From positions 78,182 to 142,181 of the forward strand of contig VGTH01000010.1 of the NCBI GenBank assembly GCA_016874755.1: 64,000 bases of DNA, written 5' to 3'. A model generated the notes under the pieces. The model searched no databases. It worked only from the letters and a program-made list of their open reading frames with translations, and was not told the origin of the DNA. The stretch comes from Deltaproteobacteria bacterium (GTDB lineage Bacteria > Desulfobacterota > Binatia > UBA9968). Shown here one piece after another: positions 16,263 through 25,495 of this stretch; within the stretch, counting starts at the first letter, position 1; each line of letters starts with the position of its first letter. The position numbers and the translations under genes are program-made.

Positions 16263-16991
16263 ATGGCTTCAGGAACATGGCGCGGCATCGTTGGAGTAGT
16301 TAAGCCAACCTATGGTTCAGGCTCGCTGGTGGAGTTCATTCGGCTGCTGCCGGAGGGCGTCGGTTGCATTCCGATGTATGCCGGCGTCAAGGAGCACTCG
16401 GAGCGCGGTTATCTAGAGTCGATGGAGAACTACCACGCGAAAATTGCCGAGCTGGCGCGGATCGGCGTCGATATCATGCATCCGGAGGGCGGACCGCCGT
16501 TCATGGTGCGCGGCCACAAAGCCGAGCGTGAGATCGTTGGTGCTTGGGAGAAGAAATATAAAGTGCCGATCTTCACCTCCGGTATGTCACAGGCCGAGGC
16601 GTTGCGCGCGTTAGGCATCAAGAAATTTGTCGGCTGCACGTACTATCGCGATCAGAAGATGAACGACGTTTTTACCCGCTATTTCACCGACTGCGGCTTT
16701 GAAGTGCTCGGCATGGAAGGCATGGACACGTCGCCGGATGAAGCCGACGCGATCTCCACCGAAACGATCTACCGGCATCTCAAGGCATCGTTCAACAAGC
16801 ACCCGACGGCGCAGGGAATTTATTTGCTGGGTTCTGGCGCGTGGGGCATCAAAGACATTACGACGGCGGAAAACGATCTGGGTGTGCCGGTGGTACATCC
16901 CGTGGCAGCGCGCTTGTGGATGGTGCAGAAACTCTTGCGGATCAAAAATCCATTGAAAGGGCAGAGCCGATTGTTGGAGGCGTTGCCGTGA
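16263..16991 (+). CDS. Maleate isomerase/arylmalonate decarboxylase-like (Asp/Glu racemase superfamily) protein
   Basis: 242 residues, the family length. It follows the two-lobe racemase pattern: GIVGVVKPTYGSG start, VPIFTSGMSQAEALRALGIKKF linker, GCTYYRDQKMNDVFTRYF and GFEVLGMEGMD, ending VPVVHPVAARLWMVQKLL. The two catalytic Cys sites expected of maleate isomerase are not Cys here: the first region reads HPEGGPPF and the second LLGSGAWGI. It may therefore be a non-racemising relative (decarboxylase-like or binding protein). AAGGAGAACGGTT precedes the ATG. It lies between the ferredoxin and AOR genes but on the opposite strand. Confidence 0.8.
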   Translation: MASGTWRGIVGVVKPTYGSGSLVEFIRLLPEGVGCIPMYAGVKEHSERGYLESMENYHAKIAELARIGVDIMHPEGGPPFMVRGHKAEREIVGAWEKKYKVPIFTSGMSQAEALRALGIKKFVGCTYYRDQKMNDVFTRYFTDCGFEVLGMEGMDTSPDEADAISTETIYRHLKASFNKHPTAQGIYLLGSGAWGIKDITTAENDLGVPVVHPVAARLWMVQKLLRIKNPLKGQSRLLEALP

Positions 16992-17049
16992 CAACAAATG
17001 AGGTTCAGTCCGGAAATTGAGCCCTGAATAGCATGGTTTGGTTCCCCAA

Positions 17050-18951
17050 CTAGAGCTGCGCCGCCTCTTGGCTCCACGGCAAAAATTCTTGCAGTTCCAG
17101 TCTTTCCAATGTTTCCTTGAACGGCCTTCCCGTCCGCTCATGCCGTCCCGACATTTTGTAGTAATCCCAAATCATATCCGGCAGCCATTTGGCGATGGTG
17201 AAACCTTTGTATTTGCCGTCCTGAATCGGCTCCAGAAATCTTGGGCCGACGTCTTGCCAGTCGAAGTCAGCGATCCAGCCGCGTTGGGTGCCGAAGAGGC
17301 TTTGCAGGATCATGCTGCGGTGGCCGGCGGCGAGGGCTTCCTCCATCGAGAAGTTCCAGCCGGTGATGGCGTTAAAGGCATCGACGATGGAGTTCAGGCC
17401 GTCTTTCCTGTGCGCCTCCTGCGCAAACCAGCAGCCGCCGAAGATGCCGGTGAATTGGCGGTACTGTTCCGACAGCACGTGGGACCAAACCCAACCTTCG
17501 GGGTTGTCCATTTCTAGCGGTCCCCATTTTTCGTTCTCGCGCAGATCGGGCGGTGGATTTTTCGAGCCACCGCCCTGCGGCTTCATGCCGCCGCTGGAGA
17601 CCAATTCCCTTAACATTTGACCAAGCAGAGGGCGCCACTCGTGCATCGCCGGCGTGCCGCCTTTGGTATGCACCGCCCATTTGGGCGCGTCGCCGCCGAG
17701 CGCTTCGGCGAGTTGTTTCGGACCTTCGGCGAGCAGGTTGCCGAGCCAACCTTCGCGGCGCGCGGCCATGTCGAGCAATTTATCGACCGCTTCGACGTTG
17801 CCCCATTCGAGCTTCAAGCCATTGGTGCGATCAGGTCCGAGCAAGCCTTTCTCCCAGGCTTCGAAGGCGACGCCGGCACCGCAGGAGAAATGGCTGCACT
17901 CGATGCCGAGATTATTAATTTTCTCGGCGAGGTAAAGAACCGCGTTGCCTTTGATGCCGAGATTGAAAAACGTATCGAGCCACTCACCGCCGGCGTTGAA
18001 GTGCACGACGGTGCCTTTGAACTCGCCGCTGCCCAGTTTGGCGTCCCACGGACACATGCGGGCGCACTGAAAGCAGGGGCGCAGCACGACGTCGTTGTCG
18101 CCGAAGCCGGCGATATGCGCCGGTTGAATGTCGGTGCTGCGCCAGTTCAAGTTATTCAACGCGCCCCAGGCGTCGCCGTGGCCGCACTTGGTTTTCTTTT
18201 TCTTGACGTCGTGTTGTTGCAAGACGCCGCGCCAGCGCGCACCGGCGTCGGCGAGTTTTTCTTTGTTTCGGTGGCTCGGCCGCAGCCTGCCGCTGACGAC
18301 GATCGCCTTGAGTTTCTTCGAGCCCAGGATGGCGCCGCCGCTGTGGGCGGCGAAATGGTTGTAGTCGTTGGCAAGCATGGCGCCGCGATTCAAATTCTCT
18401 CCCGCCGGGCCGATGCAGAGCACGCGGGCGTCGCGGTTACTGACGATCTCGCGCAGGCGGTCTTCTGTTTCTCTCGTGCCAAGGCCCCAGACCTGGGCGC
18501 CATCGCGCAGCTCGGCTTTGCCGTCTTTGATGTAGAGATAGACTGGCTTTGGTGACACGCCCTCCACGATGATGCCGTCGTAGCCAGCGGCTTTGAGATA
18601 GGTCGCCCAGTAGCCGCTGGTGGCGCCGCGGCCCAGCGTTCGTTCCGTCAATGGACTTAGATACACGGCGGTCATCTTCGTGCCGCCGGGCGTGAAGCCG
18701 TTACCGGTAAGCGGGCCGGTCATCATGACGACTTTGTTCTCCGGCCCAAACGGTGTGGCGTTGAGCGGCAGCTCGTTCATTAAGATATAGAGCGCCAGCG
18801 CCTGGCCGCCGATGAATTTTTTCAGAATCGGTTCTTCCAGAAGGTTCTCATCGGTGAGCTTGCCGCTGCTGAGATCGACGCGCAGGATCTTGCCCATGTA
18901 GCCGCCCGGCAGCGGCGTGGTGCGTTTAGCAGGGAATAGTTGGGTCGACAT
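17050..18951 (-). CDS. Aldehyde:ferredoxin oxidoreductase (AOR) family tungsten/molybdenum enzyme
   Basis: 633 residues from the ATG at 18951, close to the usual ~620. N-terminal GGYMGKILRVDLSSGKL and FIGGQALALYILMNELP are AOR hallmarks of the bis-pterin domain; RGATSGYWATYLKAAGYDGI follows. The [4Fe-4S] ligands appear as CFQCARMC with a later Cys, probably in GGCWFAQEAH. These cytosolic enzymes oxidise aldehydes or reduce acids using ferredoxin. The four-cluster protein at 15286-16092 is a plausible redox partner. The frame stays open upstream past a TTG at 19137 with coding-like translation, so a longer N-terminus is possible; alternative starts are 18951 and 18897. Confidence 0.88.
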   Translation of the reverse strand: MSTQLFPAKRTTPLPGGYMGKILRVDLSSGKLTDENLLEEPILKKFIGGQALALYILMNELPLNATPFGPENKVVMMTGPLTGNGFTPGGTKMTAVYLSPLTERTLGRGATSGYWATYLKAAGYDGIIVEGVSPKPVYLYIKDGKAELRDGAQVWGLGTRETEDRLREIVSNRDARVLCIGPAGENLNRGAMLANDYNHFAAHSGGAILGSKKLKAIVVSGRLRPSHRNKEKLADAGARWRGVLQQHDVKKKKTKCGHGDAWGALNNLNWRSTDIQPAHIAGFGDNDVVLRPCFQCARMCPWDAKLGSGEFKGTVVHFNAGGEWLDTFFNLGIKGNAVLYLAEKINNLGIECSHFSCGAGVAFEAWEKGLLGPDRTNGLKLEWGNVEAVDKLLDMAARREGWLGNLLAEGPKQLAEALGGDAPKWAVHTKGGTPAMHEWRPLLGQMLRELVSSGGMKPQGGGSKNPPPDLRENEKWGPLEMDNPEGWVWSHVLSEQYRQFTGIFGGCWFAQEAHRKDGLNSIVDAFNAITGWNFSMEEALAAGHRSMILQSLFGTQRGWIADFDWQDVGPRFLEPIQDGKYKGFTIAKWLPDMIWDYYKMSGRHERTGRPFKETLERLELQEFLPWSQEAAQL

Positions 18952-19334
18952 AAGGACATCGCAGCAAGTGGCAATGGCTTCCTTTGTGGTCGTTTTGGAT
19001 TTCAAAATCAACCCTGGGTCGACGCTGCGCGCGGCCATGCGCCAGCCGCCGGTGCGCGCTGCGGCGTCGAGCACGGTGGCGCGGTTTTTCGCGTTGGCGA
19101 CCAAAGAGCCGAACATAGCCGCGACGCGCGGATTCAACCCGAAGCGGGCGGCGCCGGATCGTTGGAAAAGGAATCGAGCGACATCAAAGGCGAGTTCGAG
19201 ATGGCAAACATCGCGGAACGACGCTGGTCGACGAAGTTCTGCGGGAGATAGGAAAGTGCGGCGGAAATGAAACGGCCGCCCTACGAATCTTTGAGGCGCA
19301 GGACGGCCGGGTCGTAAAATACGAGGGGCAAAGT
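18952..19334. other. Region upstream of AOR; in-frame open extension
   Basis: On the minus strand the AOR frame continues upstream through NPRVAAMFGSLVANAKNRAT and AARTGGWRMAARSVDPG with GC-rich third positions, then ends before 19270. This may be an unrecognised N-terminal extension or the relic of another gene. Close to 19264-19300, CGGCCG recurs (GCGGCCGccctacga, gacggccggg), possibly the terminator of the small secreted protein gene ending at 19335. Confidence 0.35.
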
Positions 19335-19664
19335 TTACTTCGTTGCGTCGACCTTGAGGTTGTGTTTTTTACGCGCGATCTTGCGGCTTTGTTTGTCCTG
19401 GGCGTGCTCGATGCGGGCTTTCTCACGCTTGGTGACTTTGCCGTCGGCCACTGCTTTGTCTTCCAGGTTCTGTACATGCTCCTGGCCTTTTTCTAACCGG
19501 AGCGCTTCTTTCTCGGTGAATTTGCCGGTCTCGACGCCTTTGTCGATGCGCTTATCCTGATTTTCCTGGCGCTTGTCGATGCGCTTGGTCGACTCGGCCG
19601 CCAGCGCTAAACCTGGCCCGATAAAAGCTGCCACAATGGCAACTGCGAGAATTCTCTTAACCAT
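19335..19664 (-). CDS. Small secreted charged helical protein, function unknown
   Basis: 109 residues. Signal peptide MVKRILAVAIVAAFIGPGLALA, then a lysine-, glutamate- and arginine-rich helical body with two related units, DKGVETGKFTEKEALRLEKG and ADGKVTKREKARIEHAQ, spaced about 26 residues. Proteins of this look are widespread in Gram-negative soil and water bacteria; no function is known to me. The unit G-K-x-T/V-x-x-E suggests an EF-hand-like or bracket helix pair, but the Asp loop is incomplete. ATG at 19664 is preceded by GGAGCAATTTG. A one-codon longer TTG start is possible. Confidence 0.75.
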   Translation of the reverse strand: MVKRILAVAIVAAFIGPGLALAAESTKRIDKRQENQDKRIDKGVETGKFTEKEALRLEKGQEHVQNLEDKAVADGKVTKREKARIEHAQDKQSRKIARKKHNLKVDATK

Positions 19665-19921
19665 CAAATTGCTCCTTCTGTTTGAGGTCTTTTTTTGGCG
19701 CCTTCCTCACCTGTAGGTATTGCCACGAGTGAGCAGTTGCAAGCCTATCTTGCACCTTAAGGCCCGATTTATCTAATTTTTGTACATTAAGGGACTCTGT
19801 GTGTCCAATGTCCAGTTAGACGGCGGAAGCACCAGTTGGTTTACGCAATCTTTAAAATAGCCGGCTAGCCATATCAGGCCTAGTGGGATATTAGAATTCA
19901 AACAAATCTGAAGGTCAGATC

Positions 19922-20839
19922 ATGAAGATAATCCCAATGGGCGAAGACGCATTCCTAAACGAAATCGAAGCTGAAGCGATCGAGATTATCCGCGAAGTGG
20001 CGGCGACGGCGGCCAAGCCGGTGATGTTGTATTCGATCGGCAAGGACTCCTCGGTCATGCTGCGCCTGGCGCAGAAGGCGTTCTATCCGGGGCCGATTCC
20101 ATTTCCGCTGCTGCACATCGATACGGGCTGGAAGTTTCGCGAGATGATCGCCTTTCGTGACCGCACGGCGGCGAGCGTTGGCGTTACGCTGTTGACCCAC
20201 ACCAACCCGCGCGGCGCCGCGGAGGGCATCGGCCCAATCACACATGGCTCGGCCTATCACACCGACGTCATGAAAACCGAGGCGTTGAAGCAGGCGCTCG
20301 ACATGCACGGCTTCGACGTGGCGTTCGGCGGCGCGCGGCGCGACGAAGAGAAATCGCGCGCCAAGGAACGAATATTCTCTTTCCGTGCCCCAGGCCATCG
20401 CTGGGAGCCGAAAGCGCAGCGGCCTGAGCTGTGGAATCTTTACAACACGCGCATCAACCCCGGCGAGACCATTCGAGTCTTTCCGCTTTCCAATTGGACC
20501 GAGGCGGATATCTGGGCCTACATCCGCCAAGAGAGTATCCCCATCGTTCCGTTGTACTTTGCCAAGGAGCGGCCGGTGGTACAGCGCTATGGCCAGTTGA
20601 TCATGGTGGATGATCGGCGCTTGCCCCTGGAGCCAGGCGAAAAACCGCAAATGATCAGCGTGCGTTTCCGCACTTTGGGTTGTTATCCGCTGACCGCGGC
20701 AGTCGAGAGCAACGCGACGACGTTGGATGAAATCGTTGCTGAAACCCTGGGCGCGACGACTTCGGAGCGACAAGGACGGATCATCGATCACGACGGTGCC
20801 GGATCGATGGAGCGCAAAAAGCAGGAAGGTTACTTCTGA
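19922..20839 (+). CDS. cysD: Sulfate adenylyltransferase subunit 2
   Basis: 305 residues, full length. The ATP-pyrophosphatase P-loop [10 protein letters not shown] (near 38-47), [29 protein letters not shown] and [15 protein letters not shown] are diagnostic. Catalyses formation of adenosine 5'-phosphosulfate from sulfate and ATP together with the CysN GTPase. The stop TGA overlaps the ATG of cysNC by one base, so the two are co-translated. A GAAGGTCAG ribosome site precedes the ATG. No palindromic CysB-type box is evident in the 250-base upstream gap. Confidence 0.96.
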   Translation: MKIIPMGEDAFLNEIEAEAIEIIREVAATAAKPVMLYSIGKDSSVMLRLAQKAFYPGPIPFPLLHIDTGWKFREMIAFRDRTAASVGVTLLTHTNPRGAAEGIGPITHGSAYHTDVMKTEALKQALDMHGFDVAFGGARRDEEKSRAKERIFSFRAPGHRWEPKAQRPELWNLYNTRINPGETIRVFPLSNWTEADIWAYIRQESIPIVPLYFAKERPVVQRYGQLIMVDDRRLPLEPGEKPQMISVRFRTLGCYPLTAAVESNATTLDEIVAETLGATTSERQGRIIDHDGAGSMERKKQEGYF

Positions 20840-22662
20840 TGGATACGTTGCGCTTCATCACTTGCGGCAGTGTCGATGATGGCAAATCGACGTTGATTGG
20901 CCGCTTGCTTTATGAGACTAAACTGATTTTCGAGGATCAGCTCGAGGCCCTCAAAGCAGACTCGAAAAAGTTTGGCACCCAAGGCGAGCGGTTGGATTTC
21001 GCGCTGCTGGTTGACGGCCTGCAGGCCGAGCGCGAGCAGGGGATTACCATCGACGTCGCCTACCGTTTCTTTGCCACACCCGAACGGCGCTTCATCGTCG
21101 CCGACACACCGGGCCACGAGCAATACACCCGCAATATGGCCACTGGCGCATCGACGGCGCAGGCGGCGGTGCTGTTGATCGACGCGCGCAAGGGGGTGCT
21201 GGTTCAAACCAAACGCCACAGTCGGATCGTCTCTATGTTGGGGATCCGCCACGTCGTGCTGGCGGTGAACAAGATGGACCTCGCGGGCTGGTCGCAAACG
21301 CGTTTCGATGACATCAAACGTGCGTACCTGCGATTTGCCGAGGAATTAAATTTCGAGAGCATCACGACCATTCCCATATCAGCCCTGGAAGGTCATAACG
21401 TCGTCGAGCGCGATCAAAATACGATCTTGTGGTATCGCGGCCAGAGTTTGCTTGAGTGGTTGGAATCGGTCGCGGTGCAAGACCGCGAAGCGGGGCTACC
21501 GTTTGCCATGCCGGTGCAATGGGTTAACCGGCCTAATCTCGACTTCCGCGGCTTTGCCGGTCGCGTCGCCAGCGGCACGGTAAAGCCGGGCGACGTGGTG
21601 CGTATCAGTCCATCGGGAGCCACCAGCCGGATCAAAGAGATCTCGGTTTGGGGCGGTGCCATCGCGAAGGCAAATGCCGGCGCAGCGGTAACCTTGGTGC
21701 TGGAGGATGAAGTCGATGCCAGCCGCGGCGATGTCATTGCCATCAATTCGCATCCTGTCGAAGCGGCCAATCAGTTCGAAGCCGACCTAATCTGGATGAG
21801 CGAGCACGCGCTCTTGCCGGGACGCTCGTATGCGGCGCTGATTCACGCGAAAGCAGCGAGCCTGGTGGTGACGCATATCAAGCATCGCGTTGACATCAAT
21901 AGCGGTGCCCATCTCGCCGCGAAGAGCTTGAGCTTGAATGAAATCGGCCGAGTGACCATCAGCTTCGATCGCCTCGTGCCGTTTGCACCCTATAACGAGA
22001 ACCGGCGGCTGGGCGCCTTTATCGTCATCGATAAGCTGACCAACGAGACCGTCGGTGCGGGCATGATTCACTTCGCTTTGCGGCGCGCGGTCAACGTGCA
22101 TTGGCAAGCCATTGAACTGAGCAAGAACGCGCGCGCTGGGCTCAAAAATCAACAGCCGCGCTGCCTATGGTTCACCGGGCTTTCCGGCTCCGGCAAATCG
22201 ACCATCGCCAACTTACTTGAGAAGCGGCTCCACGCCGAAGGCAAGCATACTTACATTCTCGACGGCGACAACGTGCGCCATGGGCTCAATCGTGATTTGG
22301 GATTTACCGAAGCTGATCGAGTCGAGAACATTCGCCGAGTGGCCGAAGTTGCGAAGTTGATGGTGGATGCCGGGCTATTGGTGATCGTCGCGTTCATCTC
22401 GCCGTTTCGTGCCGAGCGGCAAATGGCGCGCAATCTTTTCGAGGCGGGCGAGTTTGTCGAAGTGTTCGTCGATACGCCTCTCGAAGAGTGCGAGCGGCGC
22501 GATGTCAAAGGGTTGTATGCCAAAGCGCGGCGCGGCGAGCTAAAAAATTTCACCGGCATTGACAGCGCTTACGAAGCTCCGGAGGCGGCGGAGATCCATC
22601 TCGCAACAATCGAGCTTAGACCCGAAGCTCGTGTCGAACAGGTGCTGCGCGCGTTGTTATAG
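20839..22662 (+). CDS. cysNC: Bifunctional sulfate adenylyltransferase subunit 1 / APS kinase
   Basis: 607 residues, a CysN-CysC fusion. Residues 1-420 are an EF-Tu-like GTPase: P-loop [18 protein letters not shown] switch [13 protein letters not shown] switch II and NKMDLAG. From about 436 comes the APS kinase: [21 protein letters not shown]-loop, [16 protein letters not shown] and [13 protein letters not shown]. The product is PAPS, used for assimilation or sulfation. The gene ends with TAG, directly followed by a GGGCGATT palindrome (22662-22679). No reductase genes follow. Confidence 0.96.
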   Translation: MDTLRFITCGSVDDGKSTLIGRLLYETKLIFEDQLEALKADSKKFGTQGERLDFALLVDGLQAEREQGITIDVAYRFFATPERRFIVADTPGHEQYTRNMATGASTAQAAVLLIDARKGVLVQTKRHSRIVSMLGIRHVVLAVNKMDLAGWSQTRFDDIKRAYLRFAEELNFESITTIPISALEGHNVVERDQNTILWYRGQSLLEWLESVAVQDREAGLPFAMPVQWVNRPNLDFRGFAGRVASGTVKPGDVVRISPSGATSRIKEISVWGGAIAKANAGAAVTLVLEDEVDASRGDVIAINSHPVEAANQFEADLIWMSEHALLPGRSYAALIHAKAASLVVTHIKHRVDINSGAHLAAKSLSLNEIGRVTISFDRLVPFAPYNENRRLGAFIVIDKLTNETVGAGMIHFALRRAVNVHWQAIELSKNARAGLKNQQPRCLWFTGLSGSGKSTIANLLEKRLHAEGKHTYILDGDNVRHGLNRDLGFTEADRVENIRRVAEVAKLMVDAGLLVIVAFISPFRAERQMARNLFEAGEFVEVFVDTPLEECERRDVKGLYAKARRGELKNFTGIDSAYEAPEAAEIHLATIELRPEARVEQVLRALL

Positions 22663-22686
22663 GGCGATTCATCAATCGCCGCTACC
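22662..22686. repeat. GGGCGATT palindrome after cysNC
   Basis: GGGCGATT-CATC-AATCGCC with flanks resembling TAG...CTAC lies immediately after the cysNC stop and between convergent cysNC and rhomboid genes. The same motif with perfect arms follows the Fbp-like binding-protein gene at 31421-31440. Confidence 0.65.
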
Positions 22687-23440
22687 GTTCACCTACCACG
22701 CGCTGCGGCCGCCAGTGCGTCGAACGATGCGCTTCGACATAGTCTTCGCGGGCAAAAAGTTTGATCAACACGACGCCGGCGACGAAGCCGCCGACATGGG
22801 CCCAAAAGGCGGTGCCCCCCGCTTCACCTTGAGAGAAAAATCCGCTGACGGTTTGGATTAGGAACCAATAGCCCAGCATGACCCACGCGGGCAGGGCGAT
22901 GGACGTGATAAAAATAACAATCGGCACGATGGCATAGACTTTCACACGCGGGTAGAGAATCAGATAGGCGCCCATGACACCGCTGATGGCGCCGGACGCG
23001 CCGACCATGGGAATGCCCGATGCGGGATTGGTAAGGACTTGGCCGAGCGCCGCGGCGAGGCCGGTGACCAAATAGAAAATCACGAAGCGCAGCCGGCCCA
23101 TGGAATCTTCCACGTTGTTGCCAAAAATCCAGAGGAACCACATGTTGCCGAGGAGATGCATCCAGCCGCCATGCAGAAACATCGAAGTGATCAAATGCGA
23201 CATCTGCCGTCCGGGATCGGTCTCGCAAACCAAGCCGGGACCGAGTGGCATGCGCGTGCCGGCGGGAAGCGCGCCGGTGAGCTCGCCGGGAATGAGGCCG
23301 AGGTTGCATATGGACGTCGCCAATGGCAAATCGCTGCCAGCGCCTTGGACTGCCAGCCAGCTTAGGACATTCAAGCCGATGATGGCGCCGGTGACGATCG
23401 CCGGGCGTTGGGTTTCGTTTTCATCGCGGTAGGGAAACAT
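22682..23440 (-). CDS. Rhomboid family intramembrane serine protease
   Basis: 252 residues with about seven hydrophobic segments. The catalytic Ser is in VGASGAISGVMGAY and the His in AFWAHVGGFVAGVV, the standard rhomboid dyad; HGGWMHLLGNMWFLWIFG is the conserved TM2 region and a long loop between TM1 and TM2 (residues about 40-80) is typical of this bacterial subgroup. It cleaves transmembrane substrates within the inner membrane; substrates unknown. GGAGATCGC precedes the ATG. Convergent with cysNC. Confidence 0.93.
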   Translation of the reverse strand: MFPYRDENETQRPAIVTGAIIGLNVLSWLAVQGAGSDLPLATSICNLGLIPGELTGALPAGTRMPLGPGLVCETDPGRQMSHLITSMFLHGGWMHLLGNMWFLWIFGNNVEDSMGRLRFVIFYLVTGLAAALGQVLTNPASGIPMVGASGAISGVMGAYLILYPRVKVYAIVPIVIFITSIALPAWVMLGYWFLIQTVSGFFSQGEAGGTAFWAHVGGFVAGVVLIKLFAREDYVEAHRSTHWRPQRVVGER

Positions 23441-23485
23441 GCGATCTCCTTCGTTGGGGTCGATGGTGCGCGATGGTGGAGACGC

Positions 23486-24490
23486 TTACTTAGAGGCGTA
23501 GAGCTTATCGATAAAACCGCTGTCGTCCAGTTCTTTGATGAAACGCATCTCGGCGAAGTCCTGCGGTTTGGCCGTTTTCGCCTTGGGTTCTTTGTCGGCG
23601 ATGGAATCGAGAATCATCTTGATGCCGTCCAGGGTCGGATACTGCTTGCGCGGCAGAATATTTTCCGCCACCGCGCGATCGTAAGTCTTCTCCAAGACCT
23701 CTCGGTCTTTCAAACCACCCATGTACTTGGCCAACACGCGGATGCCGCCTTCGCGGTCGGTTTTCAGGCGATGCACCGCTTCGACATGGGCGCGAATGTA
23801 GGCGCGCACGACTTCGGGACGCTCGCGAATAAACTTTCTCGTCGTCGCCACACCGGTGTGTTGGTAAGGCAGGCCTAGAGCCGCAACGTCCGCCAACACA
23901 TGAAAGCCTTTTTTCTGCGCCGCAAAGGTGCTCGGCGGCACGTGCACGGTGGCTTGCACGCGGTTGGTCTCCAAGCCGGCTTGGCGCGTAGTCGGGTTGC
24001 CAAGCTGGACAAACGAAATATCTTTATCGGGGTTCAAGCCGATACTTTGCAGCGCAAAGCGCGCGACGAATTCGCTCGCCGTGCCGAAGCTGCTGATCGC
24101 CACCGCGCCGCCTTTGAGCTGCGCGGCAGTTTTGATGTCGGGCCGGCTCATCAGCCACCAATCGAGCGTGACCGTGCCGCCGGCGACCATCGCGGTGTCC
24201 GAACCGCCGAGAGCGCTATTGATGATGCCGATGCCGGCAATCTGCGAGATCGGTGTGTCGCCGGCCACCAGCGCCATGATCGGCGTGTTGCCGGTGAGCA
24301 TGACAATCTGCGGATCGAGGCCGTTCTTGGCGAACAGGCCCATGTCCTTGGCCACCCAGATCGGCAGGTGCGCCGAGCTGATCGAGGCGTAGCCGGCGTT
24401 GAGCTTGGTTGGCGCTTGGCCGTACGCGTGACCTGCGGTTAACAACAGCGTCATGCAATAAGCAAAAATTGGAAGAGAAGCACGCCTCAT
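23486..24490 (-). CDS. NMT1/TauA-like ABC transporter substrate-binding protein
   Basis: 334 residues. Signal peptide MRRASLPIFAYCMTLLLTAG ending near AYGQ; GGAGGACTGCCC lies before the ATG. Body: LNAGYASISSAHLPIWVAKD, LFAKNGLDPQIVML, MALVAGDTPISQ and LMSRPDIKTAAQLKGGAVAI, as in the NMT1-type proteins at 1538 and 2578 but divergent from both. No cognate permease or ATPase is adjacent. It is followed 45 bases upstream by the formyltransferase gene on the same strand. Confidence 0.88.
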   Translation of the reverse strand: MRRASLPIFAYCMTLLLTAGHAYGQAPTKLNAGYASISSAHLPIWVAKDMGLFAKNGLDPQIVMLTGNTPIMALVAGDTPISQIAGIGIINSALGGSDTAMVAGGTVTLDWWLMSRPDIKTAAQLKGGAVAISSFGTASEFVARFALQSIGLNPDKDISFVQLGNPTTRQAGLETNRVQATVHVPPSTFAAQKKGFHVLADVAALGLPYQHTGVATTRKFIRERPEVVRAYIRAHVEAVHRLKTDREGGIRVLAKYMGGLKDREVLEKTYDRAVAENILPRKQYPTLDGIKMILDSIADKEPKAKTAKPQDFAEMRFIKELDDSGFIDKLYASK

Positions 24491-24535
24491 GGGCAGTCCT
24501 CCAGAAGAAATTTGTCGTCGATCGCTGTGTCGGGC

Positions 24536-25450
24536 TTAGCCCAAACGGTCGCCGACTTTCAAACTGAGCTGCTTGGCAACCTCGGCACCGCTAACCTTGG
24601 CCGCTTCACCTCGGGCCTTCTTTGCCGTGAGCGTCCCACCGTTGAGCGCGATGGCAATTTCTTCGGCGCCGATATTGGTAACTTGTCCTGCAGGCGTTGA
24701 GCTGTTGCCAAGCTGCATACGCGCCTCGAACAGGCGCACCATCTTGCCGTTGAACGTCGCATGCGCGCCCGGCTGCGGATCGCAGCCGCGGATCATGTTG
24801 TAGACTTCCTGCGCCGGTTTGGACCAATCGATCTTGGCGTGCTCGTCGCGACAGATCGGATCGTAGTTGGCCTTCGATTCGTCTTGCACGACGCGCGGCG
24901 GGTTGCCGGATTTGATCAAGTCGAGGCACTCGCCGATGGCTTCGACGCCGAGCGGGAAAATCTTGTTGAAGTAGAGCGAACCGGTGGTGTCGTCGGGCTC
25001 GATGGTGACGGTTTTTTGCAAAAGGATTGGACCCGTGTCGATGCCGGGATCGACCCAGAAGTAGGTGAGGCCGGTGATCGTTTCGCCTTTCATGATCGCC
25101 CAATTGAGCGCGCTGGCGCCGCGATACTTGGGTAAGATCGACGGGTGGAAACAGATGCTGCCGAGTTTGGGCACGGTAAAGACTTGCTCGGGGACGATTT
25201 GGGTGACGAAGGCGAGAACAGCGAGGTCGGCATTGTAGCCGATAAACTCCTCGCGCACCTCCGGGCCTTTGAGATTTTTGTGTTGACGCACCGCAATGCC
25301 AAGCGACAAAGCCTTTTGCTTGACCGGATCGAACTTGCCGCTGGGCGGATCGAGCGGGCAGTAGACCGCGACGACTTCATCGCCTTTGCTGAGAATTTTT
25401 TCCAAAGTTTTTTCCGCAAAGGCCGCCTGGCCGATTAGAATGATTCTCAT
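24536..25450 (-). CDS. Formyltransferase family protein (methionyl-tRNA formyltransferase-like)
   Basis: 304 residues. N-terminal hydrolase domain: MRIILIGQAAFAEKTLEKIL, then CFHPSILPKYRGASALNWAI with the His of the formyl-transfer site and ITGLTYFWVDPGIDTGPILL containing the catalytic Asp. The C-terminal OB-like domain (about 200-300) has YNMIRGCDPQPGAHATF. This resembles the folate domain of 10-formyl-THF dehydrogenase and sugar formyltransferases such as ArnA as well as Fmt, so the acceptor is uncertain. Being isolated from def, it is less likely to be the housekeeping Fmt. Confidence 0.82.
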   Translation of the reverse strand: MRIILIGQAAFAEKTLEKILSKGDEVVAVYCPLDPPSGKFDPVKQKALSLGIAVRQHKNLKGPEVREEFIGYNADLAVLAFVTQIVPEQVFTVPKLGSICFHPSILPKYRGASALNWAIMKGETITGLTYFWVDPGIDTGPILLQKTVTIEPDDTTGSLYFNKIFPLGVEAIGECLDLIKSGNPPRVVQDESKANYDPICRDEHAKIDWSKPAQEVYNMIRGCDPQPGAHATFNGKMVRLFEARMQLGNSSTPAGQVTNIGAEEIAIALNGGTLTAKKARGEAAKVSGAEVAKQLSLKVGDRLG

Positions 25451-25495
25451 CTCTTATGCTCCTACGATCACGAGCCACGAGCACGAAGCATGATC

